This document shows positions 38,033 through 48,057 of a stretch of DNA of 64,000 nt, piece after piece; positions within the stretch are counted from its first letter, which is position 1, and each line of letters opens with the position of its first letter. Below the pieces are notes generated by a model. That model ran no database searches, was not told the origin of the DNA, and saw only the letters and a program-made list of their open reading frames with translations. The DNA is from Kordia sp. GTDB taxonomy: Bacteria > Bacteroidota > Bacteroidia > Flavobacteriales > Flavobacteriaceae. Position numbers and translations under genes: made by a program. Location of the stretch: positions 83,336 to 147,335 of the forward strand of contig NVVR01000005.1 of the NCBI GenBank assembly GCA_002733415.1. The letters run 5' to 3'.

Positions 38033-39265
38033 GTGAATACCAAAAATACATTTTTTATCGCTTTAGCCTTCCTTTTTTCTTTAGGAAGTTGTCAATCTCA
38101 AAAAAACGAAACACATAGCGTTATTGAAACACACCCTAATAAGACTTCAGTTACTCAAGAAAAACCAATTATAGTAGGAGCCAATAGATTAAACAACTAC
38201 CTCCCTTTACTTAAGAATAAACGCATAGGCCTAGTTGCAAACCAAACTAGTGTAATTTTCAATAATCAAAAAAAGAACGCACATACTCATTTGGTCGACT
38301 CCTTAGTTTCTCTACAGGTTAATATTCAAAAAGTTTTTGCGCCTGAACACGGATTCAGAGGAAAAGCAGATGCAGGTGAACACATCACTAATGGAAAAGA
38401 CCCAAAAACGGGGATAGATATTATTTCTATCTACGGTAAAAACAAAAAACCTTCTGCTAAACAATTAGAAAATTTAGACCTTGTTATTTTCGATATTCAA
38501 GATGTAGGCGCACGATTTTACACATACATATCCTCATTACACTATGTAATGGAAGCTTGTGCTGAAAACAATATCCCTATGTTGATTTTAGACCGACCAA
38601 ACCCTAATGGACATTATATAGATGGCCCTATCTTAGAACTTCAATATAAAAGTTTTGTTGGAATGCACCCGATACCAGTCGTACACGGAATGACTATTGG
38701 AGAATATGCACAAATGATTAATGGAGAACAATGGTTAAACAATAAAACACAATGCGCAATTACCATCATTAAATGTAAAAATTACAATAAACAAACTGAA
38801 TACAACTTACCTATAAAACCTTCGCCTAATTTGCCTAATGATGTTGCCATAAACCTATATCCAAGTTTATGCTTTTTTGAAGGGACTACTATTAGTGTTG
38901 GTCGGGGAACTGAAATGCAATTTCAAATTTTTGGAGCTCCTTACTTACCTAAAACAAATTTTAACTATACGCCTAAACCAAATGAAGGAGCGAAATACCC
39001 TAAACACGAAAACAAAATTTGCTATGGAAAAGATTTAAGGGATACTGACAAGTTAAATTTATTAAACATAGAATGGCTTTCTGATACATATCAACTATCC
39101 TCTGACAAAAAGACTTTCTTCAACTCTTTTTTCACAAAACTTGCAGGGACTAAAAAATTACAACAGCAAATTGAAGATGAATTATCTACTAAAGAGATTA
39201 AAAAATCATGGAATACTGGTTTACAAGATTATGATAATATGAGAAAGCAATATTTATTATACTAA
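38033..39265 (+). CDS. NamZ-like exo-beta-N-acetylmuramidase (DUF1343) lipoprotein
   Basis: The 410-residue protein begins at a GTG with a lipoprotein signal (FFIALAFLFSLGSC). It then has the DUF1343 pattern: LKNKRIGLVANQTSV, APEHGFRGKADAGE, FDIQDVGARFYTYIS, LDRPNPNG and GTTISVGRGTEMQFQ. Characterised members (NamZ) release terminal N-acetylmuramic acid from peptidoglycan fragments. The GTG is 17 bp from the proposed TTG start of the divergent permease. Its 3' end overlaps the convergent GDPD gene by 9 bp. Confidence 0.87.
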   Translation: MNTKNTFFIALAFLFSLGSCQSQKNETHSVIETHPNKTSVTQEKPIIVGANRLNNYLPLLKNKRIGLVANQTSVIFNNQKKNAHTHLVDSLVSLQVNIQKVFAPEHGFRGKADAGEHITNGKDPKTGIDIISIYGKNKKPSAKQLENLDLVIFDIQDVGARFYTYISSLHYVMEACAENNIPMLILDRPNPNGHYIDGPILELQYKSFVGMHPIPVVHGMTIGEYAQMINGEQWLNNKTQCAITIIKCKNYNKQTEYNLPIKPSPNLPNDVAINLYPSLCFFEGTTISVGRGTEMQFQIFGAPYLPKTNFNYTPKPNEGAKYPKHENKICYGKDLRDTDKLNLLNIEWLSDTYQLSSDKKTFFNSFFTKLAGTKKLQQQIEDELSTKEIKKSWNTGLQDYDNMRKQYLLY

Positions 39266-40072
39266 TACCTCAACAAATCTATTCGGGTAATCCGTAATAA
39301 TTCCATCAACACCATAGGATTGGATTCGTTCAATGTCAGGCATTTCATTAACAGTCCAAGCATATATCAGAAACCTTAAATTCTGGTATTTAACAACTAT
39401 CTCTTTATTTAATAGTTTATAGTAAGCACCTAATATTTCTGGCGTAAAATTTAATTTCTTTAATTTATCCGAAATAACTTCTTGCCTATTTATCAATAAT
39501 GAAACCTTTATTTCTGGTTGCTGTTTATTTATTTCATTTAGAATAGCAACATCAAATGATTTTAATACAATTCGATCTTTAAAATCATATTTAGCTATTG
39601 TTCGTAACACCAATGTTACATACTCTTTAGGTTTTGGATAAAACACATCATAATATATTGAATTGCTTTTAATTTCTATAATATATGTAATTGCTGATAA
39701 TGAATTGTTTTTTGTAAAAACCTCACATGACTCTATTACTTCACTCAATAATGGTTTATATGCAGTTTGCTTTTTTTGATTTACAAACCTAGGATGTACT
39801 TTTAAGCCACAATCAAACTGTTTAATTTCTTGATAGGACATTTGATAAAGATTATACTTTTTATCTTCATCACTAGTCAATTCAGTTCCACCTGGTTTTA
39901 AACAATATGTTTGTGACATAAATGGCTCATGTGAAACAACTATTTGATAATCTCCAGATACGACAACATCCAACTCAATAGCATGAACTCCAAACTTAAT
40001 TGCCTTCTTAAATGACACCAAAGTATTTTCTGGCTCCACCCCTCTACAACCTCTATGACCAACAACTAACAC
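39257..40072 (-). CDS. Glycerophosphodiester phosphodiesterase
   Basis: The 271-residue GDPD protein has the catalytic HRG-x..-PENT (residues 6-19), the metal-binding ELDV and the catalytic His in VSHEPF. WTVNEMPDIERIQSYGVDGIITDYP closes the TIM barrel. It hydrolyses glycerophosphodiesters to glycerol 3-phosphate and alcohol. No signal peptide is seen, so a cytosolic location is likely. It overlaps the convergent NamZ gene by 9 bp. Confidence 0.88.
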   Translation of the reverse strand: MLVVGHRGCRGVEPENTLVSFKKAIKFGVHAIELDVVVSGDYQIVVSHEPFMSQTYCLKPGGTELTSDEDKKYNLYQMSYQEIKQFDCGLKVHPRFVNQKKQTAYKPLLSEVIESCEVFTKNNSLSAITYIIEIKSNSIYYDVFYPKPKEYVTLVLRTIAKYDFKDRIVLKSFDVAILNEINKQQPEIKVSLLINRQEVISDKLKKLNFTPEILGAYYKLLNKEIVVKYQNLRFLIYAWTVNEMPDIERIQSYGVDGIITDYPNRFVEVLV

Positions 40073-40170
40073 AAATATTAAGGAATAAAATTAGTCATAC
40101 TAAGTTAGCAAAAATCAATGAATTTATATCATCATAACTAAACAAAATTCAAGAATTAAAGCCCCCTAAA

Positions 40171-40671
40171 TCATCTTACTTTAATATTCTTTTTCATCTG
40201 CTCAACAATATTATAAACAGCAGGGCAAACCTCTACATTTTTCAATGTGATGTCTAATATATTCTGAAACTTTCTTCTATTGGTATGTGGGTATTCTTTA
40301 CATGCTTTTGGACGCACATCATAAATCATACAATAATTATCATCTGCTAAAAAAGTACAAGGAGATGATTGTAATACATGAAAGCCATCTTCATCAACGT
40401 GTAAATATTGTTTGATAAATTGAGGTTGTTTTATTTTAAGATGCTTTGCGATGCGTTCAATATCCTTATCTGTAAAAATAGGGCTTGTTGTTTTACAACA
40501 GTTCCCACAAGTTAAGCAATCGGTATTTTCAAATTCTTCATCATGCAAATCCTGCATGATATAATCTAAATTTTTTGGAGGATGTTTTTTTAGCTTTGTA
40601 AAAAACTTTTTATTAGCGATATGTGTATCTTTGGCTAGTTTTGGAAGTTCTTCTAAAAATTCTTTCATCAT
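40171..40671 (-). CDS. YkgJ family cysteine-cluster protein
   Basis: The 166-residue protein carries the YkgJ pattern CLTCGNCCKTTSPIFTDKDIERI, then SPCTFLADDNYCMIYDVRPKACKEYP. These are two cysteine clusters thought to bind zinc or an Fe-S centre. Function is unknown. It is divergent from the methyltransferase gene. Confidence 0.85.
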   Translation of the reverse strand: MMKEFLEELPKLAKDTHIANKKFFTKLKKHPPKNLDYIMQDLHDEEFENTDCLTCGNCCKTTSPIFTDKDIERIAKHLKIKQPQFIKQYLHVDEDGFHVLQSSPCTFLADDNYCMIYDVRPKACKEYPHTNRRKFQNILDITLKNVEVCPAVYNIVEQMKKNIKVR

Positions 40672-40760
40672 AATATGGATTACAAATCAATATCTTTGAC
40701 AAAAATACCAAAGGTATAAGTTAATAATATTTTCATTCGAGGCAAGCCTTGAAAATAAGA

Positions 40761-40780
40761 AAACCCACTATTGGGTTCAA
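40761..40780. repeat. Short palindrome of the AAACCCACTnnTGGG family, copy B
   Basis: AACCCAC and its near-complement GGGTT surround TATT, 18 bp before the methyltransferase start codon. Related copies are at 6798-6811 and 54816-54834. Confidence 0.5.
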
Positions 40781-40797
40781 AATACAAAGATACTACT

Positions 40798-41521
<724 letters not shown>

Positions 41522-41644
41522 AAATTAAAAAGGTGAAACAGCAACTAACTTTAATCTGATAATTCTTCAACCCGGTTTCAGGACCTCAGATACTATAATT
41601 CTCTACTAAACTGAAAAACAATGGCTCTTAGCCAATTGCCATGT

Positions 41645-42274
41645 TTACGGAATATTCATATATTTATGGGTTTGTAATGACATTTTCCATTTAGGATTTT
41701 TCATTACATAATCAACCATTAATGGAATCATTTCATCTTTCTTACTCCATTCTGGTTGCATAAATAACATACAATTGTCATTTACTTTTGCTGCTTGCTC
41801 TTCGGCAAACTTAAAATCACTCTTATTATAAATAATTACTTTTAATTCATGTGCAGCATCATGAACTTCCTGAGTAGGTAATTTTGTTTTTTTAGGAGAT
41901 AGACAAATCCAATCCCATTCGCCCGATAACTTGTATGCCCCAGATGTTTCTATATGGGTTTTTAATCCATTTGCTTTTAAAGCATCAGTTAGTGGTTTCA
42001 TATTCCACATTAAGGGCTCTCCTCCTGTAACAACAATTGTATCAGAGTATTCAGCAGCTTTGTTTGCTATTTGTATCGTATCGGTTGGCGGATGTAGATT
42101 TGCATCCCAACTTTCTTTAACATCACACCAGTGGCATCCAACATCACAGCCACCTATTCTAATAAAATAAGCCGCTGTTCCTTTATAAAACCCCTCACCT
42201 TGAATAGTATAAAACTCCTCCATCAACGGAAGCATTTCTCCTTTCCCAACTAATTCTTTAATTTCTTTCTGCAT
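41645..42274 (-). CDS. queE: 7-carboxy-7-deazaguanine synthase (radical SAM)
   Basis: The 209-residue radical SAM enzyme has the cluster motif Cys43-x3-Cys47-x2-Cys50 in GGCDVGCHWC, preceded by EEFYTIQGEG. VTGGEPLMWN binds SAM. It converts 6-carboxytetrahydropterin, the QueD product, to 7-carboxy-7-deazaguanine for queuosine synthesis. queD is in the same window at 8871-9278. Confidence 0.92.
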   Translation of the reverse strand: MQKEIKELVGKGEMLPLMEEFYTIQGEGFYKGTAAYFIRIGGCDVGCHWCDVKESWDANLHPPTDTIQIANKAAEYSDTIVVTGGEPLMWNMKPLTDALKANGLKTHIETSGAYKLSGEWDWICLSPKKTKLPTQEVHDAAHELKVIIYNKSDFKFAEEQAAKVNDNCMLFMQPEWSKKDEMIPLMVDYVMKNPKWKMSLQTHKYMNIP

Positions 42275-42598
42275 ATATTTTGCAAAGATAATCTAAAATA
42301 GAATAAACAAGAAATATTACTTCCTTGTGATTTACTCACTATTTTCAATAGTTCCAATATTCTATCAAATCACCAAATAATAGAGACCTAAATCCCAAGT
42401 ATTTAAACTATCGGTTAGAAATACTTTAAAGAAATGGGTAACATATTCTGTATCCTAATTGCATTATACTAAAAAAAAGACACTTTGTCGATTAATTACC
42501 GTTCTTAAACGAAAAAACACTCCCCCTCAATTGTCAACCCGCTTTATTGAGTATTTAAAAAAATAACTTGCAGTAAATAACATTAATACAATAGTCTT
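42275..42598. other. Intergenic spacer, 324 bp
   Basis: An AT-rich divergent spacer between queE and the secreted protein at 42599. It holds one copy of the ATGGGTAAC motif (42434-42442). I see no RNA gene, riboswitch fold or coding frame. Confidence 0.6.
42434..42442 (+). promoter_or_regulatory. ATGGGTAAC motif, copy 1
   Basis: This 9-mer lies 165 bp before the start codon of the secreted protein at 42599. Identical 9-mers occur at 43465, 47919 and 52164. Function is unknown. Confidence 0.4.
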
Positions 42599-43366
42599 AT
42601 GAAAAATCTAGTTTACATTTTTATAACACTCTTCTTTTTCCAACTAAATGCACAAATTGGAATAGGGACAACAAACCCAGACGCATCCTCTATATTAGAC
42701 ATTAACTCTACAACAAAAGGAGTTTTAATGCCTCGTTTAACAAATACTCAAAGGAATGCAATTGCGACTCCTGCAAATGGGCTTGTTATATTTAATACTG
42801 ATAATAATCAATTAGAATATAACAGAGGTACGTCTGGTATTCCTATATGGAGCCCTTTAACCAACGTCGTAAGTAGTGACAGCAATAATTTTATAACAAA
42901 AGGGAGTGATGGCGGAGCTTACTTAAACAATATTTTTCACATCGGTAAATTTATAATCAACAGCGCTGGAAGCATGACAATTACAGGCATAGCTTTCACT
43001 CCTTCAAAAATAACTTTTACAGCTTATGCAAATATAGAAGGCTATTCGATCGATGCAGATAATCAAGTTGGAAACAATAATAACGGTATTGCAAATTCTT
43101 TTGGAGGAATGACAGGATATGCTATAAAAAATGGGAGTAATATTGATCAGCAATGTATTTATAACGGAGGGAGTGGAGCCTCTATTAATAACATTTCAAG
43201 ATACTCCTCAGCAGCTCACGCTATTGGAATACGCTATGGAAATCAAAATGGAGTCTCCTTGGGAAAAACTACAGCCATAGTTACAAGTTTAAATACAAAT
43301 GGTTTTACATTAAACGTAGATAATAAAGATGATAACTTAGTTGTTATTTATCAAGCATACAAATAA
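42599..43366 (+). CDS. Secreted surface-type protein, paralog 1
   Basis: The 255-residue protein has a signal peptide (KNLVYIFITLFFFQLNAQ) and the flavobacterial N-terminal module IGIGTTNPDASSILDIN...GVLMPRLTNTQRNAIATPANGLVIFNTDNN. I know this module from many secreted or tail-fibre-like proteins. The C-terminal half is a beta-rich Asn/Gly domain with no catalytic motif. It has no T9SS sorting domain. The neighbouring gene at 43602 is a close paralog. Confidence 0.75.
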   Translation: MKNLVYIFITLFFFQLNAQIGIGTTNPDASSILDINSTTKGVLMPRLTNTQRNAIATPANGLVIFNTDNNQLEYNRGTSGIPIWSPLTNVVSSDSNNFITKGSDGGAYLNNIFHIGKFIINSAGSMTITGIAFTPSKITFTAYANIEGYSIDADNQVGNNNNGIANSFGGMTGYAIKNGSNIDQQCIYNGGSGASINNISRYSSAAHAIGIRYGNQNGVSLGKTTAIVTSLNTNGFTLNVDNKDDNLVVIYQAYK

Positions 43367-43392
43367 ACCCCTCTATTCAAACTACATATCTC

Positions 43393-43425
43393 CAAAAGGC
43401 TGCCGTGAATGGCAGTCTTTTTTTT
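43393..43425 (+). terminator. Terminator after paralog 1
   Basis: AGGCTGCC-GTGAAT-GGCAGTCT with one G-U pair, flanked by A-run and eight T. Confidence 0.8.
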
Positions 43426-43464
43426 AAACATCAATACTACAAATTGAAAAAATAAATAAATTTT

Positions 43465-43473
43465 ATGGGTAAC
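43465..43473 (+). promoter_or_regulatory. ATGGGTAAC motif, copy 2
   Basis: This copy is 137 bp before the start codon of paralog 2 at 43602. Confidence 0.4.
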
Positions 43474-43601
43474 AAAACTCACTTTAAAGTAACTTAGAAG
43501 TGGGTTTTAACGATAATTGACATCTTTTTAACTAATTTTAAGAGAAATCGACAATAATTACGCTCAAAATTATTAAATTAATATCCCCAAACGCTCCCAC
43601 T

Positions 43602-44369
43602 ATGAAAAAGTTACTTTCCCTTTTCGCGCTATTATTCATTTTTCAACTTAACGCACAAGTTGGAATAGGAACAACAATTCCAGACAGTTCCTCGATATTA
43701 GATATCAACTCTATAACAAAAGGAGTTTTAATGCCTCGCTTAACAGATATTCAAAGAAATGCAATTACAAACCCTGCTAATGGGCTTGTAATTTTTAATA
43801 TTGACAATAATCAATTGGAATATAATAGAGGTACATCTGGGAGCCCAACATGGAGTTCTTTAACCAATGTAGTAAGTAGTGATAGCAATAATTACATAAC
43901 AACAGGTAGTGACAGTGGTGCTTATTTAAACAATATTTTTCACGTCGGTAAATTTATAATCAATAGCACTGGAACAATGACAATTACAGGATTGGCTTTC
44001 ACTCCTTCAAAAATAACCTTTACAGCTTATGCAAATATAGAGGGTTATTCGATTGATGCAGATAATCAAGTTGGAAACAATAATAACGGTATTGCAAATT
44101 CTTTTGGAGGAATGATAGGGTATGCTGTAAAAAACGGAAGTAATATTGATCAGCAATGTATTTATAACGGAGGTAATGGGAATTCTATCAATAATATTTC
44201 AAGGTACTCCTCAGCAACTCATGCTATTGGAATACGCTATGGAAATCAAAATGGAGTCTCCTTGGGCAAAACTACAGCCATAGTTACAAGTTTAAATACA
44301 AATGGTTTTACATTAAACGTAGATAATAAAAATGATGATTTAGTTGTTATTTATCAAGCATACAAATAA
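43602..44369 (+). CDS. Secreted surface-type protein, paralog 2
   Basis: The 255-residue protein is nearly the same as its neighbour at 42599. It has a signal peptide (KKLLSLFALLFIFQLNAQ), the VGIGTTIPDSSSILDIN module, and an almost identical C-terminal half from about residue 110. Several stretches of DNA are unchanged (for example around 44060-44105 and 44225-44330). This indicates recent duplication or gene conversion. It ends with its own terminator. Function is unknown. Confidence 0.75.
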   Translation: MKKLLSLFALLFIFQLNAQVGIGTTIPDSSSILDINSITKGVLMPRLTDIQRNAITNPANGLVIFNIDNNQLEYNRGTSGSPTWSSLTNVVSSDSNNYITTGSDSGAYLNNIFHVGKFIINSTGTMTITGLAFTPSKITFTAYANIEGYSIDADNQVGNNNNGIANSFGGMIGYAVKNGSNIDQQCIYNGGNGNSINNISRYSSATHAIGIRYGNQNGVSLGKTTAIVTSLNTNGFTLNVDNKNDDLVVIYQAYK

Positions 44370-44391
44370 TTTATAACTAACAATATATTTT

Positions 44392-44420
44392 AAGGAGCAA
44401 TCGTATTGCTCCTTTTTTAT
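44392..44420 (+). terminator. Terminator after paralog 2
   Basis: Perfect 10-bp stem AAGGAGCAAT-CGT-ATTGCTCCTT followed by a T-run. Confidence 0.88.
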
Positions 44421-44455
44421 TTATCCTTATTTTTATCAAAATTATAATAGTTAAT

Positions 44456-45970
44456 ATGAGTACTACAGAAGAATTCTTTAATCATATCAATGAAGGTTAC
44501 ACAACCAAAGGTGATTTCATAACAATTGGCGCAGCAATGTTAGGAGAAGAAACTCTAACTAATGCTTTTGTAAAAATCCCTCTTAAAACATTAAACCGAC
44601 ACGGATTAATTGCAGGGGCTACAGGTACTGGAAAAACAAAGTCGCTACAAGTTTTAGCTGAAAACCTTTCTGAAAAAGGAATCCCTGTGCTATTGATGGA
44701 TATGAAGGGGGATTTGAGTGGTATTGCTCAAGCCAGTTCAGGACACCCAAAAATTAACGAGCGTCATGAAAAAATAGGTATTCCATTTAACGCCTCTAAC
44801 TTCCCTGTAGAAATTTTAACCTTATCAGAGCAAGGTGGTGTTCGCATGCGTGCTACCGTTTCTGAATTTGGACCTGTATTACTATCACGCATATTAGACC
44901 TTACAAATACACAAACTGGAATTGTTTCAGTTATTTTTAAATATTGTGACGATAATCAATTAGGGCTTTTAGATCTAAAAGATTTCAAAAAAGTATTGCA
45001 GTATGCAACAGGTGCTGGCAAACAAGAATTTCAAGAAGAATACGGGCGCATCTCTACCTCATCAACCGGAGCAATCTTAAGAAAAATAATTGAAATTGAA
45101 CAACAAGGTGGCGACATATTCTTTGGAGAAAAATCATTTGATGTAAATGATTTAACACGAATTGACAAAAACGGAAAAGGTTATATTAATATTTTACGTT
45201 TGACAGATATTCAGGATAAGCCAAAGCTATTTTCTACATTTATGTTAAGCCTGTTGGCAGAGATATATGAAACATTCCCAGAACAAGGAGACGCCGATCA
45301 ACCTGAGTTAATCTTATTTATTGATGAAGCACATTTAATTTTTAAAAATGCACCAAAAACCTTATTGGAGCAACTAGAAAGCATTGTAAAACTAATTCGT
45401 TCAAAAGGGATTGGAATATACTTTGTAACACAAAATCCAACAGATATCCCTGAAGGAATTTTAAGCCAATTAGGACTGAAAATACAGCATGCTTTAAGAG
45501 CCTTTACTGCAAAAGATAGAAAAGCAATTAAACTAGCTGCTCAAAATTACCCTGAAACTGATTTCTATGACACCGCTGAAGTATTAACTTCTCTAGGTAT
45601 TGGCGAAGCCTTAGTTTCTGCTTTAGACGAAAAAGGCAGACCCACTCCATTAGCAGCAACATTATTACGTGCTCCAATGAGTAGAATGGGAGTATTAACC
45701 GATCGAGAATTAAAGAAATTGATTGACTCCTCGGATTTAGTTGAAAAATACAAAGAAAACATTGATAGAGAAAGTGCTTACGAAATATTAGAGCAAAAAA
45801 TAAAAGCTTCTGACAAAGAGAAAGAGCGCGAGGAAAAAAGAAAAGAGAAAGAAAAATCTAGCAGAAGATCTACTTCACGTAGAAGCACTCGTCAAAATCC
45901 TGTTATAAAAGTATTAACTAGCGCTACATTTATTAGAAGTGTACTGGGAATATTAAAGAAATTTATTTAA
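44456..45970 (+). CDS. HerA-like ATPase, DUF853 (YjgR) family
   Basis: The 504-residue protein has Walker A GATGTGKT at residues 54-61, Walker B LILFIDEAH near residues 282-290, and the DUF853 features LMDMKGDLSG, STSSTGAILRKI and FVTQNPTDIPE. The charged C-terminus (EKEREEKRKEKEKSSRRSTSR) precedes a hydrophobic end. The family is predicted to be helicase or translocase-like; its role is not established. No nuclease such as NurA is adjacent, so I do not read this as a HerA-type defence or repair pair. Confidence 0.85.
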   Translation: MSTTEEFFNHINEGYTTKGDFITIGAAMLGEETLTNAFVKIPLKTLNRHGLIAGATGTGKTKSLQVLAENLSEKGIPVLLMDMKGDLSGIAQASSGHPKINERHEKIGIPFNASNFPVEILTLSEQGGVRMRATVSEFGPVLLSRILDLTNTQTGIVSVIFKYCDDNQLGLLDLKDFKKVLQYATGAGKQEFQEEYGRISTSSTGAILRKIIEIEQQGGDIFFGEKSFDVNDLTRIDKNGKGYINILRLTDIQDKPKLFSTFMLSLLAEIYETFPEQGDADQPELILFIDEAHLIFKNAPKTLLEQLESIVKLIRSKGIGIYFVTQNPTDIPEGILSQLGLKIQHALRAFTAKDRKAIKLAAQNYPETDFYDTAEVLTSLGIGEALVSALDEKGRPTPLAATLLRAPMSRMGVLTDRELKKLIDSSDLVEKYKENIDRESAYEILEQKIKASDKEKEREEKRKEKEKSSRRSTSRRSTRQNPVIKVLTSATFIRSVLGILKKFI

Positions 45971-46064
45971 AGTCATAAGTTTTCTCTCCTTTAAGAGAGG
46001 ATTAACGTGATGGATTTTCTTGCCAAAAAATGTTTAATTAAAAAAAACTCCTTTCAAAGGAACA

Positions 46065-46096
46065 GATTCCCGATTACACGGGAATGACAAAATAAA
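46065..46096. repeat. REP-like palindrome GATTCCC...GGGAATGACAAAATAAA, copy 1
   Basis: GATTCCC (46065-46071) pairs with GGGAATC-type sequence from 46080. The 17-bp block GGGAATGACAAAATAAA is repeated exactly at 59510-59526. Each copy ends 7-8 bp before a start codon. Confidence 0.65.
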
Positions 46097-46103
46097 TTTT
46101 ACC

Positions 46104-46655
46104 ATGAAAAAAACACTATTAATAGCCTTATCAAGTATTGTATTTATGCAATGTGCTAAAAAAGAAGACCCTTTTTTAATTCAAAAAGACAAAATTGGAG
46201 TTTTACAAAAAGAATTCACCATAAAACAAATAGATTCCGTTTTTGCTAACGACTCCATAGTAAAACATGTGACCGGTGATGAATTTACTGGTAATTATAC
46301 GGATATAGAAGTCTATGAAAAAGGTGGAGCACATTTGCTTTCTTTATCTCCTTCAGAATCCTTAGATAAAAATGCAACAATAAACATTGTGACTTTAAGA
46401 GACTCTAGATATAAAACCGATAAAAATATCAGTTTAAAAAGTCCTTTTAAAGACTTTAAAACGTACTATGAGGTTTCTAAAATTGACAGAATACTGAATA
46501 ACATCAATATTGAGTTTAAAAACCAGAATTTTTATATAACCATTTCAATAGACGAATTACCTAGTGCTTATAAATTTGACTATTCAAGAACTATTGATGC
46601 TGCGAGTATCCCAGATACTGCTAAAATTAAAAGCCTTCGATTGGATTGGTTTTAA
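46104..46655 (+). CDS. Putative lipoprotein of unknown function
   Basis: The 183-residue protein has a lipoprotein-type signal ending VFMQCAKKED (Cys at about residue 18). It then has a mixed alpha/beta domain with no recognised motif. Its start codon lies 7 bp after a REP-like palindrome. Confidence 0.7.
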   Translation: MKKTLLIALSSIVFMQCAKKEDPFLIQKDKIGVLQKEFTIKQIDSVFANDSIVKHVTGDEFTGNYTDIEVYEKGGAHLLSLSPSESLDKNATINIVTLRDSRYKTDKNISLKSPFKDFKTYYEVSKIDRILNNINIEFKNQNFYITISIDELPSAYKFDYSRTIDAASIPDTAKIKSLRLDWF

Positions 46656-46780
46656 CGCTAAAAACAAGATTAAAGTACAGTTGACTATAAGGTTTCATAT
46701 GTTTTTTTTGCAAAAGTGTTAATAGATTTTATTTCAAATAACATTCAGTTTAAACTATTAATTAATTTTAAAGGAAAACT

Positions 46781-46831
46781 AAGGGATCAGTTATTTTTAC
46801 GACCTCGTAAAAATAACTGATCCCTTTTTAT
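46781..46831. terminator. Perfect 22-bp inverted repeat with T-run
   Basis: 46781-46802 pairs with 46805-46826 (arm starting AAGGGATCAG), followed by TTTTT. It would terminate the lipoprotein gene. Its sequence is homologous to the leader and first codons of the intact msrA at 50293-50366, with an internal deletion. Confidence 0.75.
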
Positions 46832-47104
46832 TTATTATATAAACAATACCCTGTATTCACACCGCTACCTCTCAATAATACCAATAGCTATTCCGGTGGA
46901 CACTCTCAAAATTCAATTTATGAAAGTAGTAATACCAGACATGCTGGACACTCAGAAACTGTTGAAGTAATTTACAATCCCGAAGAAGTAAGTTTTGCTA
47001 CATTAGTTGATGTTTATTTCGAATCACAAAACCCTACTCAAACAAACTGTCAAGGTCCAAATAGAGGCTTACAATTCAAATCAAGAAAAAGAGATTATTC
47101 GTAG
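46827..47104 (+). pseudogene. Decayed msrA copy lacking the start and catalytic region
   Basis: From 46877 the frame reads SYSGGHSQNSIYESSNT, then VEVIYNPEEVSFATLVDVYF and SQNPTQTNCQGPNRG, ending at TAG (47102-47104). This is closely parallel to residues about 58-130 of the intact MsrA at 50338. The start codon, the signal peptide and the catalytic GCFWC are missing through deletions, and the C-terminal third is absent. It is a remnant of a second msrA. Confidence 0.85.
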
Positions 47105-48057
47105 AGATGTAATACGGTGATAAAAAAAGGAAAAAACTTTGTTCTATGGGCTACTTTATAAATTTGATATGATTTTTCTCAAGCTATTTTTTTACTAAAC
47201 CCCCTTAATTTTACTTCCTTTCTAGCAGAAAAATATATCCTAAAATTGGAAAGCATTCTTTCCTTATTGTACTATTGAATATAATCTTCAATTGAATTAC
47301 ATAATTGCTCATAGGATTAAAATTCCTTTCTGTAAATATATTTTTTCAGTGTTCCAAGATATTTGTTTTGTAACAAACATCCTTAAATACTCTGTCCCAT
47401 AAATGAAACTATTACTGATTTAATTAATGCTGCTCTAAACCTATCTTAAAGTACTATAATAAAGAGCTACACTAACTATTGTTAACCCACAGAAATAACT
47501 AAATGAGATACTATCATTTACTCAGTCTTCTACCTCATAATCACTCAAGCCATACTAAGCTTGTAGTAAACACATTTTAAAAAGTAATAAATCATTATAA
47601 CTAGGATTACCCGCTGCGATTTTTTTGAATAATGCTCTTTAATCACGTCTTTTTTAAGTTGTTATTCTAAAAGAGTATTGATTTTCGCGAAAAAGGTTTA
47701 CTTTATTTTTCGTAACGTAAATCACAAATGCTTTCAACTAAAGTCGGCTGTTGGGTCAATTTCATATTTAAGGAAATTAATACTTGACTATTTTGAAAAA
47801 TCCACACAATGGAATTGTGATACACTCCTCATCAGTGTATTAGTTTTTTGATAAAAAAATGTTTTTAATACAACAAAAAACAACAATATGTACGTGTAAT
47901 ATAACAAAAAATAAAAAAATGGGTAACAAAAAATAAAAAAAGGGAACTCATAGGTATATCAGATCTGTATTTAAAACTCTAAATAAGAACGAATTAGTGT
48001 TTTAAAAATGTTTACGTAGACAAATTATTATTTAATAATCAATAAAAACCAAATAAA
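47105..48057. other. Non-coding spacer of about 950 bp
   Basis: AT-rich sequence with frequent stops in all frames. I can identify no gene, RNA or clear pseudogene. It holds an ATGGGTAAC motif at 47919-47927 near its right end. It probably contains decayed coding sequence beyond recognition. Confidence 0.6.
47919..47927 (+). promoter_or_regulatory. ATGGGTAAC motif, copy 3
   Basis: This copy is 139 bp before the start codon of the T9SS serine protease at 48058. Confidence 0.4.

Noticed and set aside
44456..45970. HerA-like ATPase as part of an antiphage system
   Set aside because: The protein is of the DUF853 type and no nuclease, Sir2 or other partner gene is adjacent.
46104..46655. Possible toxin-antitoxin or immunity function for the lipoprotein next to the decayed region
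   Set aside because: A single lipoprotein gene without a partner and without recognisable motifs gives no support.
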